Origin: Gordius sp. MW1
Taxonomy: Eukaryota > Nematomorpha > Gordioida > Gordea > Gordiidae
NCBI GenBank assembly: GCA_964036665.1
Contig: OZ038526.1
Location: 21,204,001 to 21,268,000, forward strand
DNA length: 64,000 nt
Reading direction: 5' to 3'
Positions 30,595 to 43,302 of the stretch are shown here, one piece after another. Made by a program: the position numbers and the translations under genes. Below the pieces are notes generated by a model. The model ran no database searches and was not told where the DNA came from. It saw only the letters and a list, made by a program, of their open reading frames with translations. Every line of letters begins with the position of its first letter. The stretch's first letter is position 1.

Positions 30595-31979
30595 GGGCTT
30601 GTCTTAATATCGGATTTTAACGCGCAGCAAAAATCGTCATACGTGTTTCAACATACCCGTGTCTCTTAATATCTGATTTAAGGCAGATTTCGATTTTAGA
30701 CGCATAACATAACAGCGATTTTGTAGGATGCAACATTTTTCGTAAGCTTAAATGTTATATGAATTTTGAGTTTTTAGGTATCAGCAAAGTTTATATTTGA
30801 TCAAAAGCGTTGAAAAGAATAAAATTATATGGTGTGAAGGTGTGATTGAGTTTGAGATAAAAAAATGTTGTGGTAATTTAGCCAAAGATTGTAATATGCC
30901 TGGTATTTAAACATTAAATTATACATAGCTGTTTATAAGTTGCAAATCAAGGTGGAAAACACTAAAATCAGGGAGTACAGGAGGAAAACTTTTAAAATGA
31001 ATGACATCATGTTGTGGAAAAGGTTTTTGATGAAACTCCCACCACAAGTACCTTAGATGATCTTGATAAAGAAAATAGACCTTGTAACAAAAGAAATTTG
31101 TTTGTTACAACTTAATAGACTGATTGATATAGAAGAGGCTAAATGTTTAAAAGAAGATCCTGTTTATTATTATTTAAATCTATTTTGCCAGATTTTCATT
31201 ATCTCGATATAATGACAAAAAACAATGTAAAGATTTGTTATGCTTATACTTTGTTTGTACATATATATTATTAGCCAATATTTTAATAATCTATTTAAAT
31301 TATTAAGTCTATCTTGTTGCACATTTAAATTAATAGTAGACAACATAAATTTTATTCAAATCATAAAAATAACAAACATCAAGGCAAATTAAAATAATTG
31401 GAATATAAATTTCTTGGCTTGGAATTTTCAATAGGTGTTTAAAAGTGATCTTGCCTCTTGTAAAGGAGTGCAACCTATCTGCTACTTGCCTATATGTATA
31501 TTGTGCAGGAATGCTCCTCTTCTCAGCTTTTTGACACTTTATAAATCTAAATGGAAATACTATAAAATAAATTATTATACTCTAATCCAATCTGACACTG
31601 CACAACGATGTGAATTGACCTTAACTATGGCACCAAAACTTCTTCAATAATGCTATTGCACTTCTTGAAAATCTAAAACTATACTGGTGGATTAACTTTG
31701 GATTTATAATGCTATATATCTTTAACAAATTTACTAAGTAGTAGAATGTTGAAGGAAACATTCAAGTTGAAAAAATGTTTGCTCACTACTATCAATATCA
31801 TCAAAAATGTGATTATATTCTCCAAATATATCATATTTTTCTTTCTACTACTTGTTTTTAATAATCAACTAAATAAATTAAATGATAACATTCGAGATTG
31901 AAGTATGAACATGAATCCGATATATGGAAAAAAATAAATTCGCGCATTTCGAATCTGAATCCGATATTAAGACAAGCCC
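30595..31979. mobile_element. Harbinger-like DNA transposon with 22-bp TIR
   Basis: The terminal inverted repeat GGGCTTGTCTTAATATCGG (22 bp identical at both ends, to ATT) is flanked by TTA on each side (30592-30594 and 31980-31982). A TTA/TAA duplication with GGGC-type ends fits PIF/Harbinger or a relative. The left subterminal region repeats TCTTAATATCTGATTT at about 30663. Short frames inside (for example 31435-31650) are not recognisable as transposase, so it is probably a deletion derivative. Confidence 0.72.
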
Positions 31980-31982
31980 TTA

Positions 31983-32325
31983 CAGTTTCATAAATGTTGA
32001 TTTTTATAAAAAAAAAACGAAAACCCCTTTTTAATTTGATAATAGCACAAGTGTGAAATAGTGTGAAATAAGATTATATGGTGGCAAAGGGGCACTGAAA
32101 CATGATGCTGCGATCTTTTAACTACAAAGTTAATTATAAAAGAAGTGAGGAATCAAAGGAGATGCATTAAAGTGAAGTGATTATTCAAAGGTGTTGCGTG
32201 CATCTCCGTTTACTCCACTTTATGTCGATATGGCTAACTTTATAGCTAACATATGGCGAGACATAGAGCAGAAACCATAAAAACCGGGTCGGTCAAGGCA
32301 GGCAGACGCTTTAAAATTATAGGCC
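31983..32325. other. Spacer, nothing recognised
   Basis: No gene or repeat with clear limits. TTTAAAATTATAGGCCAATG leads into the MITE at 32326. Confidence 0.35.
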
Positions 32326-32625
32326 AATGTTACACGATCCAAATTCTTGTACTGTATAAGCGATCTGACATTCCATTTTCTTATTCGATCCAAAGAAAGT
32401 AATTATGTATCTTGAACCTAAAATGACCTAACCCTGCAAAACCTGCCCTTGCGAGACCGAAATCACAATATGAAAACGTGAGTAAGAAATTTTGTTTATT
32501 TCTTAGGATTTGTGTTTTTCCGAATGCGAAAAACACAAATCGGCGCTTCGTTATTTTTTGGATCGAATAAGAAAATGGAATATGAGATCGCTTATACAGT
32601 ACAAGAATTTGGATCGTGTAACATT
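32326..32625. mobile_element. MITE, 300 bp, about 70-bp TIRs plus central hairpin
   Basis: The left arm AATGTTACACGATCCAAATTC, GTACTGTATAAGCGATCT and ATTTTCTTATTCGATCCAAA is repeated as the reverse complement at the right end (to 32625). A second hairpin near the centre pairs GATTTGTGTTTTT with AAAAACACAAATC (about 32508-32540). No coding. The target duplication is not clear. Confidence 0.78.
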
Positions 32626-32986
32626 TGTCAAAATTATATATCTGGCATGCATGTGCCTAAATTAGTATAGTTAAGTCATTAGCAAAACGGAAAAAATGAT
32701 TTCAACAATTAGAAGGCTCACTTTAATTTATAGTTAGATGAACATATATAAGAGGGGATTTCAAACGGGGATTCATATTTTTATGAATTGAAACATGAGT
32801 TGAGAGGACCCATATATTCAGGTCTTATATAATAATTAGGGATGGGCAGGCGGGCGGCCTTTATAATGCGTGCATGGCAAGGCAATTATTAAGAATTTTG
32901 CAAGCACTAGGGGACAACTTAATAAATCGGAAAAACGTTGAGGCAAATTTTTTAAATTAATCTGATCTATAAAACTGTAATGTGCT

Positions 32987-33143
32987 CATGGGCGTAGCCA
33001 GGGGTGGTAGAGAGGGGCAGATGCCCCCCTCTAAACCCAATAAAATTTTTTACATATTATGGCTAAAATTAAAAAAATGATCGTTTTGCCCATTCCTTAA
33101 TCATTATTGCCCCCCTCTAATTTCAATGCTGGCTATGCCCATG
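32987..33143. mobile_element. Complete copy of the CATGGGCGTAGCCAG MITE
   Basis: CATGGGCGTAGCCAGG at the left and CTGGCTATGCCCATG at the right form imperfect inverted ends. The body carries GATGCCCCCCTCTAAACCC and ATCATTATTGCCCCCCTCTAATTT. Partial copies of this family lie near 11560, 16945-17065, 23430-23602, 26311-26450, 34195-34260 and 61590-61632, making it the most frequent small element in the window. Confidence 0.72.
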
Positions 33144-36100
33144 GATGCAAATACAATGTTCTATTATAACTTAAGTAATCAACATAACCTTAACATACCC
33201 CGGCCAAGCCTGAATTAAGATTTATTAAAGAGACACTAAATAAATTAGATAGGCTGAAATATGTTCCGCAATCATTTAATATAAAGCAAAAAATAGAAAT
33301 TGGCAAAAGAAATACACAAAACAGCAAATATAAATTTAACCATTAAGATTTTGTCCTTGGCCGGAGTCAGATAAAGAAGAAGTAAGCAACGGTCAGCTCT
33401 TTCAGGTTAACCAATCCGGCAATCATCCGTTATAAAGCAACGACCATTGACTAAACAACAACCTAAAATTTATACGTAAAGGTAGTAATTAGTCGGGTAC
33501 CAAAATGGAATCTGGGCTCGAGCGAGGTCAAAAAATAAAAACTACCAGCGGTCATTAGATAGTCTATTTGTGAACCCAAAATGCATAAGTCCATAGCCTA
33601 AAAACCTTTCTAAGTATTTACGGCAAATATAGAAAAATTACAAGTAGTATGACAGGACACCAAAAGCGAGCCCATTGCATAGGAATTATTATGATAATAA
33701 AATTTAATTATTATGTTACAAGTAAACTATTACCTTTAATGTTTTTTAAATAAGCTGTAGTGTATAGCAAAATTGTAAATATAGATTCAAGTAGGGATTG
33801 CATTTTATACTAAGAGACTTTAAAAAAACAATAGTTCGTTTGTTTGGGAAAAATGAATTATTCCAATTATTTAATTAATATTTTGTGTTGTGTAAATAAA
33901 AAATTTAAAGGCTAACAACAACATTATTAAAAAACACATAATAATACCAATTTTATAATTAAAATATGTCTTACCACATTAATTTTTAATTAAATGCAAA
34001 ACGATTGATTTTAAAGAGTGATGATTTCAAAAATTCTCAGCAAAATAAGATATTCCAATTTTATAAAATAAATCATCGTCAAATTGGAAGCCATCTATCT
34101 CACATCTGGCTATAATAGCATTAAACTAAATACCATTAGATTTGATATTCGTTGTTTATAAGAGGTAAGGTTGGGTTGATAAAATAAGTAGAAGGAAATG
34201 GTCAGTAACGTAGCGGAATTAGAGGGGGGCAATAATAATTTAGGGAGGGGCAAATTGAACATTTTTAGAGATTTAGGTCACTAGTGTATAACTTTAATAA
34301 AATTTTGTTGAATAGTATTATTTATAACAAAATTTGAAACACCTCCCCACTTTAGGGTATCTAGTCTACGCCACTTTATATGAAATTTGATTATATGGAT
34401 GTCATTTTTAATTGAAAAATGTCAAAAATGCAAAGTGTATCTGTCAAATTAACGTGTTTGCCGGCTCTATGCGTATTTATTTAAGTTTTTGCTTTATATT
34501 CTTCAAAAATCATGCCCATTAACCTTTTCTGTGCAGTGTTACTAACACGAGCTAAATTTGGTCTTGATGGCAGTGATTAACCATTCTTCTCCAATTTAGT
34601 GTCTTGAGCCAGATTTTTCTACAATATCAGCTGTTCACCATGGATCTTCTGGGCATACAGAAAATTTTTAACACAAAGCATAAAATCGTTAAATTGCGAT
34701 GCAATGAAATGGACGAGCAAACAAATTCTTTAGAAATTACTCTAGCCTCTTGATTAATTTGCAAATATAAAAGGTTATAAAATATTGAAAGCAAGCTTAA
34801 ATAATTTATTAATATCCTATTTCTTTACATTTAATATCATATTATAGATCAACAATTAATACTATGAAAAACTATTATAAATACAGGTTGTAATTTGCAT
34901 GCCTTTGATATGGATATGATTTTGGGGGAAAGAATAAAATTTCTCGAGGTAAGATTTTGTTAGGATGGTTATGGCCAAAATTCCTGAGGATCGAGACGGC
35001 ACCAAATAAAAATCGTCTATAATTTGTATTTAAACCAGTTGTATAATTTAAATGAACCAATTACTTTTTATTTTATTTAAATTCATTCAAATGAACTTAC
35101 CCATTAATTATAGCTTACTACAGCCTTTTTATTTTTTGTATTAACTTTGCTGAGGGCAAAGTTAATTGCCTTATGTGAGTCGAAATAAACGAAAGAGAGA
35201 AGATTTAAGGTCTGCGTTCATAATATTGATAGGGACTCTTAAAGGTAAGAATTGAAGCAAATCATGTTGAGGTACATATGGGGAGAGATTCACTAAAACG
35301 GGCAATTGGCTAGTAATATTGAAAACGGATTTAAGTAAATAATTCAGCCATTGTTTAACGTCCATACTTGGGTAAAATTGAAGTTGAGCTCCCCACTCCT
35401 AAAGGCAAAGAGCTAGCTTGGCCATTACTTAAATCAGTAGAGGCTTGTAATTTGCAACTTTTTAATTATTTGGTTATTCAAATAGGGCATTACCTAGTTT
35501 TTATCTAACACGTTTTTCAAACCTAACTCTTAAAAGTAGTACACAGATTTAGTACCTTCTCTATCAAGGAGTTTATTCTGAGAGGCGCTATCCTAGTGTA
35601 CCCCCCTCTTTGGTCCTAAATTTATGAAAAAAATTACAATGGGGGTTGTTAATTTTATAGCACCGCCACATGTGCCATATATTCTAGCTACACTTTTGAA
35701 GCTTAGATTATATATACTGACTGCACAAAACAGCAATAGCATGTACCCCGTGTAAGCATATACCTAAAGGCACATCTGAGTCTCTATGAAATAACATACT
35801 AATGGTCGGTTTCCACCACATCCACTAGAAGTCATCAAAATAAAAGGAACTTATAATATGACTATTTTATGCAGTATGCACACCTTAAAACTCACTCTAG
35901 TTGAACCCGAGTCACCGGCGCCCCCACTACCACATATCTTACCATTACCCTAGTTAAATCTTTTAGCCAACACACACTTTAGCTATGCTTCCCATATTTT
36001 TAATAATTTATTTAAATCTATGATAGGAATGTAATGTAGTACATTCGGTGGCCCGTCAACTTGCAGAAAACCATCTTGTCGAATTGAATGTCCCAATGTT

Positions 36101-36240
36101 AAAAAATGTCCCCCAATTAGAAATGTCTCCCAACTTATAACCATATTAATCATTCAATTTCTGATTAAAGTTAAAATTTAGGTATTTTTGATAACAAAAT
36201 TGATAATTATTATAAAAGGTACTCAATTTAGGGCCCTCTT
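33144..36240. other. Long AT-rich intergenic stretch
   Basis: No gene supported. It holds a MITE scrap (34195-34260, GGAATTAGAGGGGGGCAATAA). At 33655-33690 the sequence CAAAAGCGAGCCCATTGCATAG is shared with 448-475. The rest shows no structure I can name. Confidence 0.4.
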
Positions 36241-36340
36241 TATGATAATGGAGATGTTCGTTAATATCCCAGGGTGAATTAGGCAAGAAGATTTTCGGCG
36301 AGTTGATAGGGCATCGTTACATTCGACCTAAAATCACTCA

Positions 36341-39300
36341 ATGGCTGATCCAGTCGATGCACTGATCAATTCTTTAAAAGTAAGATTTTGTTTGCATATT
36401 TAATAAATTAATGTAGTATAAGAATGCGAGTAGAGTAAAAAGAGATGTAAAGTATTTGATTAATCATTACACTGACCTCAGACCAAAAATTGGTCATCAT
36501 AATATGCATAACAGGAAAGAGAAGTTATTCTATCTTAAGGGAACTATTCCAATAATGTATAAAGGTATTACATAATTTATGTCATGCTATCTTATTTTAT
36601 GTATAACTTCTAGTTTTTCCCCAGCTGTGTTTAATTTAATAATCCATAAGACCTATGTTTTTTCAATAAAATTTTAATCACCTTTGCCCAAATATTGTAT
36701 AGCTTGGTTTTAATCCAAAATTTTTTTTATAATTGGTTAATTGAAGTAATAATGTGATTCAATTTGATATTTTGGTTATTAAAACAATAGCTGTATGATA
36801 ATCACTAAAATATATATTAAATTATTCTTAGATGGAATATAATATGTTAGTTATAATAATTTTACATATTTTCGTCTTTATTAGGATGTAATGTTTAAAT
36901 CAATATATCAATATTATCAAACATCATTAGCACAAAATTACAACCTAACCGTTGATTTTTTATGTTAAAACATTTACTTTTATTGGTAAATTTTCTGATT
37001 TTAATGGTTTATCCAACCATCTTTGCAATATTTGATGATATTTTATTTATAGTAAACACTTATAATATTCCTATTGAAATTTGGTTACCTGAAAATTATC
37101 CACTTTCACCACCCATGTGCTACGTAACACCAACTCCTACTATGGAAATTAAACCATCAAATTACGTGGGTCAGGATGGTAAAATCAAGCTACCTTACAT
37201 TCAAGATTGGAAACAGGTTAACAGATTAATCCTTATTTATATAAAGTCTAAATCAAAGTTAATTTTTTAAAATATTTATTAAAGAATATCTGTCAAAGTA
37301 GCAGAAAAATATTTTTTTAGATAATCAAGATATTAGAATTAAATCTCAAATGGGGAAAGAATTTCTGATGTATTCCTAACCCTAACCCTATACTGCATAT
37401 TTATAGGTTAAAACATACATACATGTTAAATCCTGACCAATCTTGATGAATTCTGACAAATTTGGCTGCTATTTTTCTGCTACTTTGACTAAGTGTCTTT
37501 ATTAAATATTAAAATAAATTTCTTAAAGACTTAAATATGTTTAAAATGAGATTTTTAGTAAATAGGTTTTTCCCAATTTAACTTATATTTTTTGGAATTT
37601 TATGAATTCATAAGTTTATATATCTACATAAAATATGTATTTTATAACTAAAATTACTGAAAAACAACATTATCATTATACATTGTTTATTTTTAACTAT
37701 AAAGTTAAATAAAACAATTGTAGTTAATTGTTTGTAAATAATAATTATAAAAAAGAATACATTAAAAATCTTGTTATAAAATAAGATAGTAAATAATCTG
37801 TATAATTGATTTATTGATTTTGTTGGATTTAATTAATTTTTATTTAGAAATTAAGAATATTTTCTCCATTCAAATCAAAAACTCGTATAATATATAACCT
37901 GGTATTTAGAAATGATTTTATTAGAGATTAAATAGATATATTTACTATTAAATTTGGATTAGTACCAACTATATAATAAAAAATTGTAATTATTTTGGTC
38001 TTTTTAAATCAAACATATAATATCTTTTAGTTTGTAAAATGTATTTAATGACTATATATAATTTTTAAAGTATTTTTGAAATTGAAATTATTTACCACTT
38101 TTCGGGGCCAGAATTCGTCTGATTTGATGGGTACCGTTCAAATAGCCCAATCCGTATTCACCGAAAACTGTCCCGTTTTCACTAAAATTTTTCCAACCCC
38201 CCAAGGACCTGGAGGGGCGGGGCTCCCCTACCCCCTCAACCCCCCTGTCGGGGCCCTGCCTTACCCCTCAGTGGCCTCTCCTTTTCCAGGTTAGCTAATT
38301 TAAACTCATTTTTGAGTTGCAAATTTGCCAAAATAAAATTACAAAATTTTTAGAGGATGTACATTGGGTTAAATTTTTTAATATGTTATTAGGAATTGAG
38401 GATAAATAAATAAATGCAATAAATAAATAAATGAAAATATTTATAAATTTATATTAGCCACACCCTATCCTATAGCAGCTGGTGGATACCCTATAATGAT
38501 GAGTAACCAAAATGCCGTCAATTCTTATCAGGGCCAGGAATTAGGTTTTAATTCATTTCTAATTTTATAGATGGCTCTAATGATCTATTTAAACCCATTT
38601 TTAATAAATCCATTGGTCTTTTGGGGTCCCCCAGACCCCAAATAGTATTTAAATTTGTAGATAACGTTTTCTTGTAGGCTGTAATACGTTTAAAAAGGAT
38701 TACAAAAATAGTAAAATCATCATTAAAAGGGGTCCGAGTGTGATTTTGGCCCTTTGAACGGGCCATAAAGCAAAAAGGGTTGTCCCAAATTGCAATTTTT
38801 TTAAAAAATTACTATAATACACTAGGCCTACACCCTCACCAAAAATAATCCAAATTCCTGTATAAATTTAATAAAATAAAATAAAAATTGTGTTTTTAAT
38901 TTTGAAATTTACTAAAAACGTAGATCCGAACGGTGCATACGCTTCGCCCATAGACGAGGAGGCCATTAAAGAATCTTTGCTATCAGCTGTTCAAGATCGA
39001 ATTAAATTTAGACTGAAGGATACCTTCTCACAAGCCCAGGTGATTTCCAGGCCTCCGACAACCGATCTAAAAAAGACTATTTATCGAAAATATTTTATTT
39101 ATCTTAAACATAAAATTATCAACTTTATTGATAATAAAATTAAATATAATCTATTTAGTGAGCTTTTTGGAAGATTTGCAAAAAATTAAGAAGAAATTTA
39201 TAAAGTCTTTTATTTGCTTTTTTTAATTTTTAATTCTTTTTTAAATTTGGGATTTTTAGGTTGAAATGGATAATTTGCTGAAAACCGAACAAAGACTCAA

Positions 39301-40368
39301 AGACGGAGCAGTTGTGATAGATAACATACTTAGAGTTTTGGGGCAAGAAAACGTAATTATTTTTTTCTTCAGATTTTTAAAACTAGAAAATATTTGTCTA
39401 TTTTTATAAATCAAACTAGTTTTAATTCTCCTTTGGTGGATTTAGTCGTTATTTTTTTCAAACCGTGTTATAAATTTCAAATATCGATCGAACTTTAAAT
39501 GGGTTGAGGTCTATTTGAAAGCAATTTTTGGTTATTTTATAAAAAAAAATTCATTTAATGCTCTTTTATCGTGTATTCTCGTCCTTTTTGTTCAAATTTA
39601 ATTTAAAAAAACGATTCTTTTCATCATTTAAATTAAAATGTGCAGGCGCAAGCGGAAGTCACTTGTCAAAAGCTGAGCGAAGGGATCGTGGAAGCGAGTC
39701 GAACATTAGAAAAATTTGGGGGTGTAGAAAAAGATAACGATTTCCGATTGGACGAGGCGGTCGTGGCTGCCAATCCGGTACATAAGCAGTAAGTTCCTTG
39801 CCCCATAGGCTGTGCCAAAATATGTAATATCAATTTAAATCGTAATAAATTGCCCTTTTTTTACTTTGCTTTAATTTTCAACTATATTTACCGTCTCAAG
39901 TTTATATTTATGTATAGTAAAAAAAAGTAATTAAAATCTCTTCATGTTGATTTTTCCTTGACTTTTATGACACCATTTGATGCGTGTAGGATCCTTAATT
40001 CGTACGCGGAAGAAAGTGCCATAGTAGACGCCACTTATTACCTCGGGGAAGCCCTGAAACGTGGTGCTCTTGATCTCGATTTATTCCTCAAGGTATGCTT
40101 AACTGTGTCATTTGTTTCTCTCGGAAAATTGCACATTTAATAAGACTTAAACATACAAAATTTACTCGATTTAGCGTTGGACAATTAGCATTTTTATCCT
40201 AAAACTCGTCAATTTTTGCAATTATTTTGACGAATTTTTCACTTTTTGTCTTTAATCCTAATTTTTTTTGTGATTCTTACACAGAACGTGCGTGAACTAT
40301 CGAGGAGACAATTTACTCTAAAAACCCTGATGCAAAAATGTCGCCAGCGTGCCGGTCTCGCCATTTGA
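36341..40368 (+). CDS. TSG101: Tumor susceptibility gene 101 homologue (ESCRT-I), 10 exons
   Basis: ESCRT-I subunit that binds ubiquitinated cargo and PTAP motifs for endosomal sorting, cytokinesis and budding. Exon model: 36341-36379, 36417-36564, 37053-37216, 38112-38289, 38458-38544, 38924-39039, 39260-39352, 39646-39788, 39990-40092, 40285-40368. All have GT-AG borders and matching phases, giving 384 aa (human about 390). Residues 1-145 are the UEV domain: YKNASRVKRDV, LKGTIPIMYK, NTYNIPIEIWLPENYP, DGKIKLPY, SSDLMGTVQ, CPVFTK. The Tyr pair and the Met of PTxMEI that line the human PTAP pocket are present; the usual Gly after YK is Val. A Pro/Gly-rich linker follows, then a coiled coil (about 215-320) and the C-terminal steadiness box (SYAEESAIVDATYYLGEALK ... 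QFTLKTLMQKCR). Intron 1 is only 37 bp. Exon 5's donor (GTTTTA) is weak but keeps phase. Confidence 0.93.
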
Positions 40369-40864
40369 TTGGTTTGCGGATTTAAATTTTCGAAAAAGCC
40401 CGCCAAAAAATGGCCCCAAAGGTGGGAGGGGCAAAAGGGTGGAAAGACGAATCATTCCTAGCTACTAGAAACTGCGACGATTATTATTATCTATTTTATT
40501 TATGCTTTCGCTTCGACGCGGTTGTTTATATTTACGTCATCACTATTTATTACTATTTTTTTGTTTACGCGTTTTCTTAATTATTTTTTAGTTAGCAAGC
40601 CACATTATATTAATTGCTACGAAAAGATTTTTCTGTAAATGGTATTTAATTTTTTTGAACGTTAAAAGTTTATTTTGAATATGTCGCGTTTGCGTGTTTT
40701 TAAATGGTCAAAATAGATAATAAAGTTTACAAAGGTAACTAAATTTAAAATAAATAACATCCTAAATATGTTTTTGATGTAAAAAGAGCGCGTATGATTA
40801 AAGGCTAGAAAGCAATTCGACATAATAAAGTTTCCGAAAGCTGTTTGTCACACTAAGGTGGTCT
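40369..40864. other. 3' flank of TSG101
   Basis: Presumed 3' UTR and intergenic DNA; AATAAA-like signals at about 40720 (AATAAAG) could serve TSG101. No other feature seen. Confidence 0.35.
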
Positions 40865-41374
40865 TAGAGGTCTGCATGGGCCGGGCCAGCCCGCAGGCCC
40901 AAGTTCGGCCCGCGGGCCCGGCCTAAAATAGAGCAATAAAAAAAGTGCAGATTTTTTAAATTTATTCAACTTTATACTATAATTCTAATATAGAAACAAA
41001 AAAAATCACTTATTAGCTAAACAATAAAAAAAATTATTTTTCCGAAAAGCAATCTGGTGGAACTCAAAAATCATTATGTTAAAAAGTTTGCATGAGATGT
41101 ATCAGAAAATAATCACTTTTTTATCTTGCAAAAGTTTATTGGAAAACTTGAATCATTTCCATAAAACATATCATGCTATTAATTTATATGCTTACCTTAT
41201 GAAAAGGCAAGCATCGAGTTAGAAGCGCATAAGACGCCAACATTATAAAATATTACCCTTTTATACATCATTAAAAAGCATCGCAAATTTGTTTACATCT
41301 CCTACGTATAATGGTGATCCTGTTGACTTAAAGATCTACAAATTGAAGTCAAGAGCCCAAACTATGCTAATTTC

Positions 41375-42459
41375 TAGAGCTGTTAAAGTTCATCTATGAT
41401 ACGAACTAGTTAAAGTTCATTTTAAAAAAAATCATTAGTTCAGTTCATTTTTTTTAAATATGATAAAGTTTAAATCAATTTTAAGGGTTTTAGGAAATGA
41501 TTCCTGACTTGAAATCTATTTTTTTTGAATCCTATCCAATTTTAAATAAATTTTATAGTTTATTAATTATATATTTGAAAATCTAATTTAAGGAAATATT
41601 CATATATGACAAAAGCATCAACTATACAATCTTTAAAATCTTTATTACAAACAATATACAATTTATAATAAAAATCATGTGAAAGTAGATGTGAATTGGG
41701 CTTTAATAAAATATTGTTTTCAAAATTATGATTTAATAAACAAGAACGCTTATCTCCAAATATAAGTTTTCCCAAAATAAAAAGCCTTTCAACTGGAGCA
41801 CTAGATGGAAGACAAGCGTTATATTTGATAAAAATTTGTTTTAGATTTGGAAATTCATCAAATATATCAAATGAGGTATTATTGAGTTTAATATAGTCTT
41901 CAATTAATTCTTTATTAGAATTATCACGTCTTATATTTAAGAAATCTAAACCATTGTGAGTATGCACCTCTATACTCGTTCCTATTATCTACTTCAGAGC
42001 AAATACCCGAATCACTATTGATATCCATCTTTTCTAAATACAGGCTTTTATAAATCACATTAATTAGCTAAATCTTACTATGTGTTGACAATAAAACAAG
42101 CAAGAATTTTTTTGTGTTTTTAAAATCAAAAATGCGCGGTTACTAAATGTCTGTATGATTACCGCGAAGACAATGCACGTCAAATTGTTGATGCATATAC
42201 AAACAATAACTCCTCTTATAAATTTATTTTAAATAATATATTTGTGATGAACTAGTTCAATTATATTGTAGAGTTCAAGTTCAAGTTAAAAATTTGAAAA
42301 AAATAACAAGTTCAAGTTCAATCTTAAAAAAACTAACTAGTTCAAGGTCACAGTTCACATTTTTTGGAAGGTAATTAGTTCAGTTCTAAGTTCAGAAAAA
42401 AGTGAACTAGTTCTATGAACTAGTTCAAAATGAACTAGAACTAGTTCATAACAGCTCTA
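41375..42459 (-). mobile_element. hAT element B nested in element A, perfect 8-bp TSD
   Basis: The ends TAGAGCTGTTA...(left) and ...TAACAGCTCTA (right) are inverted, followed by many copies of GAACTAGTTC. The flanks CTAATTTC (41367-41374) and CTAATTTC (42460-42467) are identical, a perfect 8-bp target duplication. Element B carries part of a minus-strand transposase and clearly inserted after A. Confidence 0.88.
41563..41967 (-). pseudogene. hAT transposase C-terminal fragment (element B)
   Basis: A 134-aa open frame on the minus strand. LKQIFIKYNACLPSSAPVER, then LFILGKLIFGDKRSCLLNHN and FENNILLKPN, is the hAT dimerisation domain (consensus LPSSAPVERLFSxGGxI....R..L....FE..L.L). The conserved S-x-E-R-L-F core is intact. 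The catalytic part is missing, because the element is only 1.1 kb and no further homologous frames were seen between 41967 and 42459. Start choice is arbitrary. Confidence 0.8.
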
Positions 42460-42654
42460 CTAATTTCAAAGTCAAATGATATTTATCAGAAAATATTAAC
42501 CTTTCTTAGTTTCGCTCCTTAAAAATGCTACCCGAATATGAAAATAGCTTCTTAAAAACTACTATAACAGAATTTTTAAAGAAATGATCCAAGAAGAACG
42601 TGGCTCTACTTGAATAGATATTCTTGCATAAGTCTTCCAACTAAAAGTAATCCA

Positions 42655-42894
42655 ACTCAGGTGTGCAACACTATGCATTTTTTATTTTTTAGTTGTGACG
42701 ATGATGAAACGGAAAAAAAACCTCAAGATGTTAAGCTAGATGTAATTATATGGTGGAAAGAACACCAACTTATGCTATCAAACTTGAAAAAAATAGTCAG
42801 TTTTTGTCAATTCCAGCCATTGCTACGAGTGAACGCACATTCAGTAAAGCAAGTCACCTTATAGAACAGAGAACAACGAAATTATCTTTTATTT
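42655..42894 (+). pseudogene. hAT transposase C-terminal fragment (element A)
   Basis: PQDVKLDVIIWWKEHQLMLS and NLKKIVSF are followed, after a one-base shift at about 42807, by SIPAIATSERTFSKASHLIE, then QRTTKLSFIF and a stop. This is the WW-x-H...SIPA-x-A-x-SER-x-FS-x-AG dimerisation motif. It belongs to a different hAT lineage from element B. Upstream sequence back to 41000 is too decayed to trace. Confidence 0.78.
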
Positions 42895-43230
42895 TTAAAT
42901 GACAATATTAAATTGTAATTTTTAATTAAAACCTATTTTGTATGCCATAGCTAAATTATTTCATGAACAAAACAAGATAGTTTTTATCCAAATAAATAAT
43001 TTTGAAACAACGTAAAATTGTTTTTACTCGTGCGGATGCGGCGCAATTTTTGGGATTTTTTTGCGGGCCAAAAAAATAATATTTGTGCGGGTATGGGCCG
43101 GCCTGAACCTAAAATTTCGGCCCATGCAGACCTCTAGCAGCTTCTTTAAATATTTGGATGGTGACGCTTTATTATCCAGGCCTGCCAGCCATGGACGATG
43201 TGATATATTTTACACCTTTTGAAAGAATGT

Positions 43231-43302
43231 GCCGAAAGTGGGATTTGAACCCGCGAGCTTTGTTCAAAGACCAAGCCTTTACTAACTACGCCCCCACGCC
43301 GC
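43231..43302 (-). tRNA. tRNA-like sequence (pseudogene or SINE head)
   Basis: On the minus strand, an A box GGGCGTAGTTAGTAAAGGC and a B box GGTTCAAATCC are at normal spacing (72 nt overall), with a T-arm CGGG TTCAAAT CCCA. The acceptor ends (GCGGCGT... and ...CTTTCGGC) do not pair and the anticodon stem is mismatched, so a working tRNA is unlikely. A tRNA-derived SINE head is more plausible; no poly(A) or LINE tail was recognised. Confidence 0.5.

Larger units (their letters stand above)
40865..43136 (+). mobile_element. hAT transposon A (TAGAGGTCTGCATGGGCC ends)
   Basis: The left TAGAGGTCTGCATGGGCCG and right CGGCCCATGCAGACCTCTA are inverted over 19 bp. Subterminal DNA is very GC-rich (CCGGGCC, GGCCCGCGGGCCC on the left; GGGCCGGCCTGAACC on the right) against an AT-rich body. 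A plus-strand hAT dimerisation domain lies inside. The flanking 8-mers GGTGGTCT and GCAGCTTC do not match. A second hAT element is inserted at 41375-42459. Confidence 0.8.

Noticed and set aside
36841..37052. Coding exon starting GATGTAATGTTT after TTTATTAG (about 36886)
   Set aside because: Its frame has stops and does not fit the UEV domain; the true UEV segment is at 36417-36564, which splices in phase to 37053.
37376..37396. AACCCTAACCCT telomere-like motif
   Set aside because: Only two units, inside a TSG101 intron; chance is the simplest explanation.
43231..43302. Functional tRNA gene on the minus strand
   Set aside because: A and B boxes are good, but the acceptor ends do not pair and the anticodon stem is mismatched.
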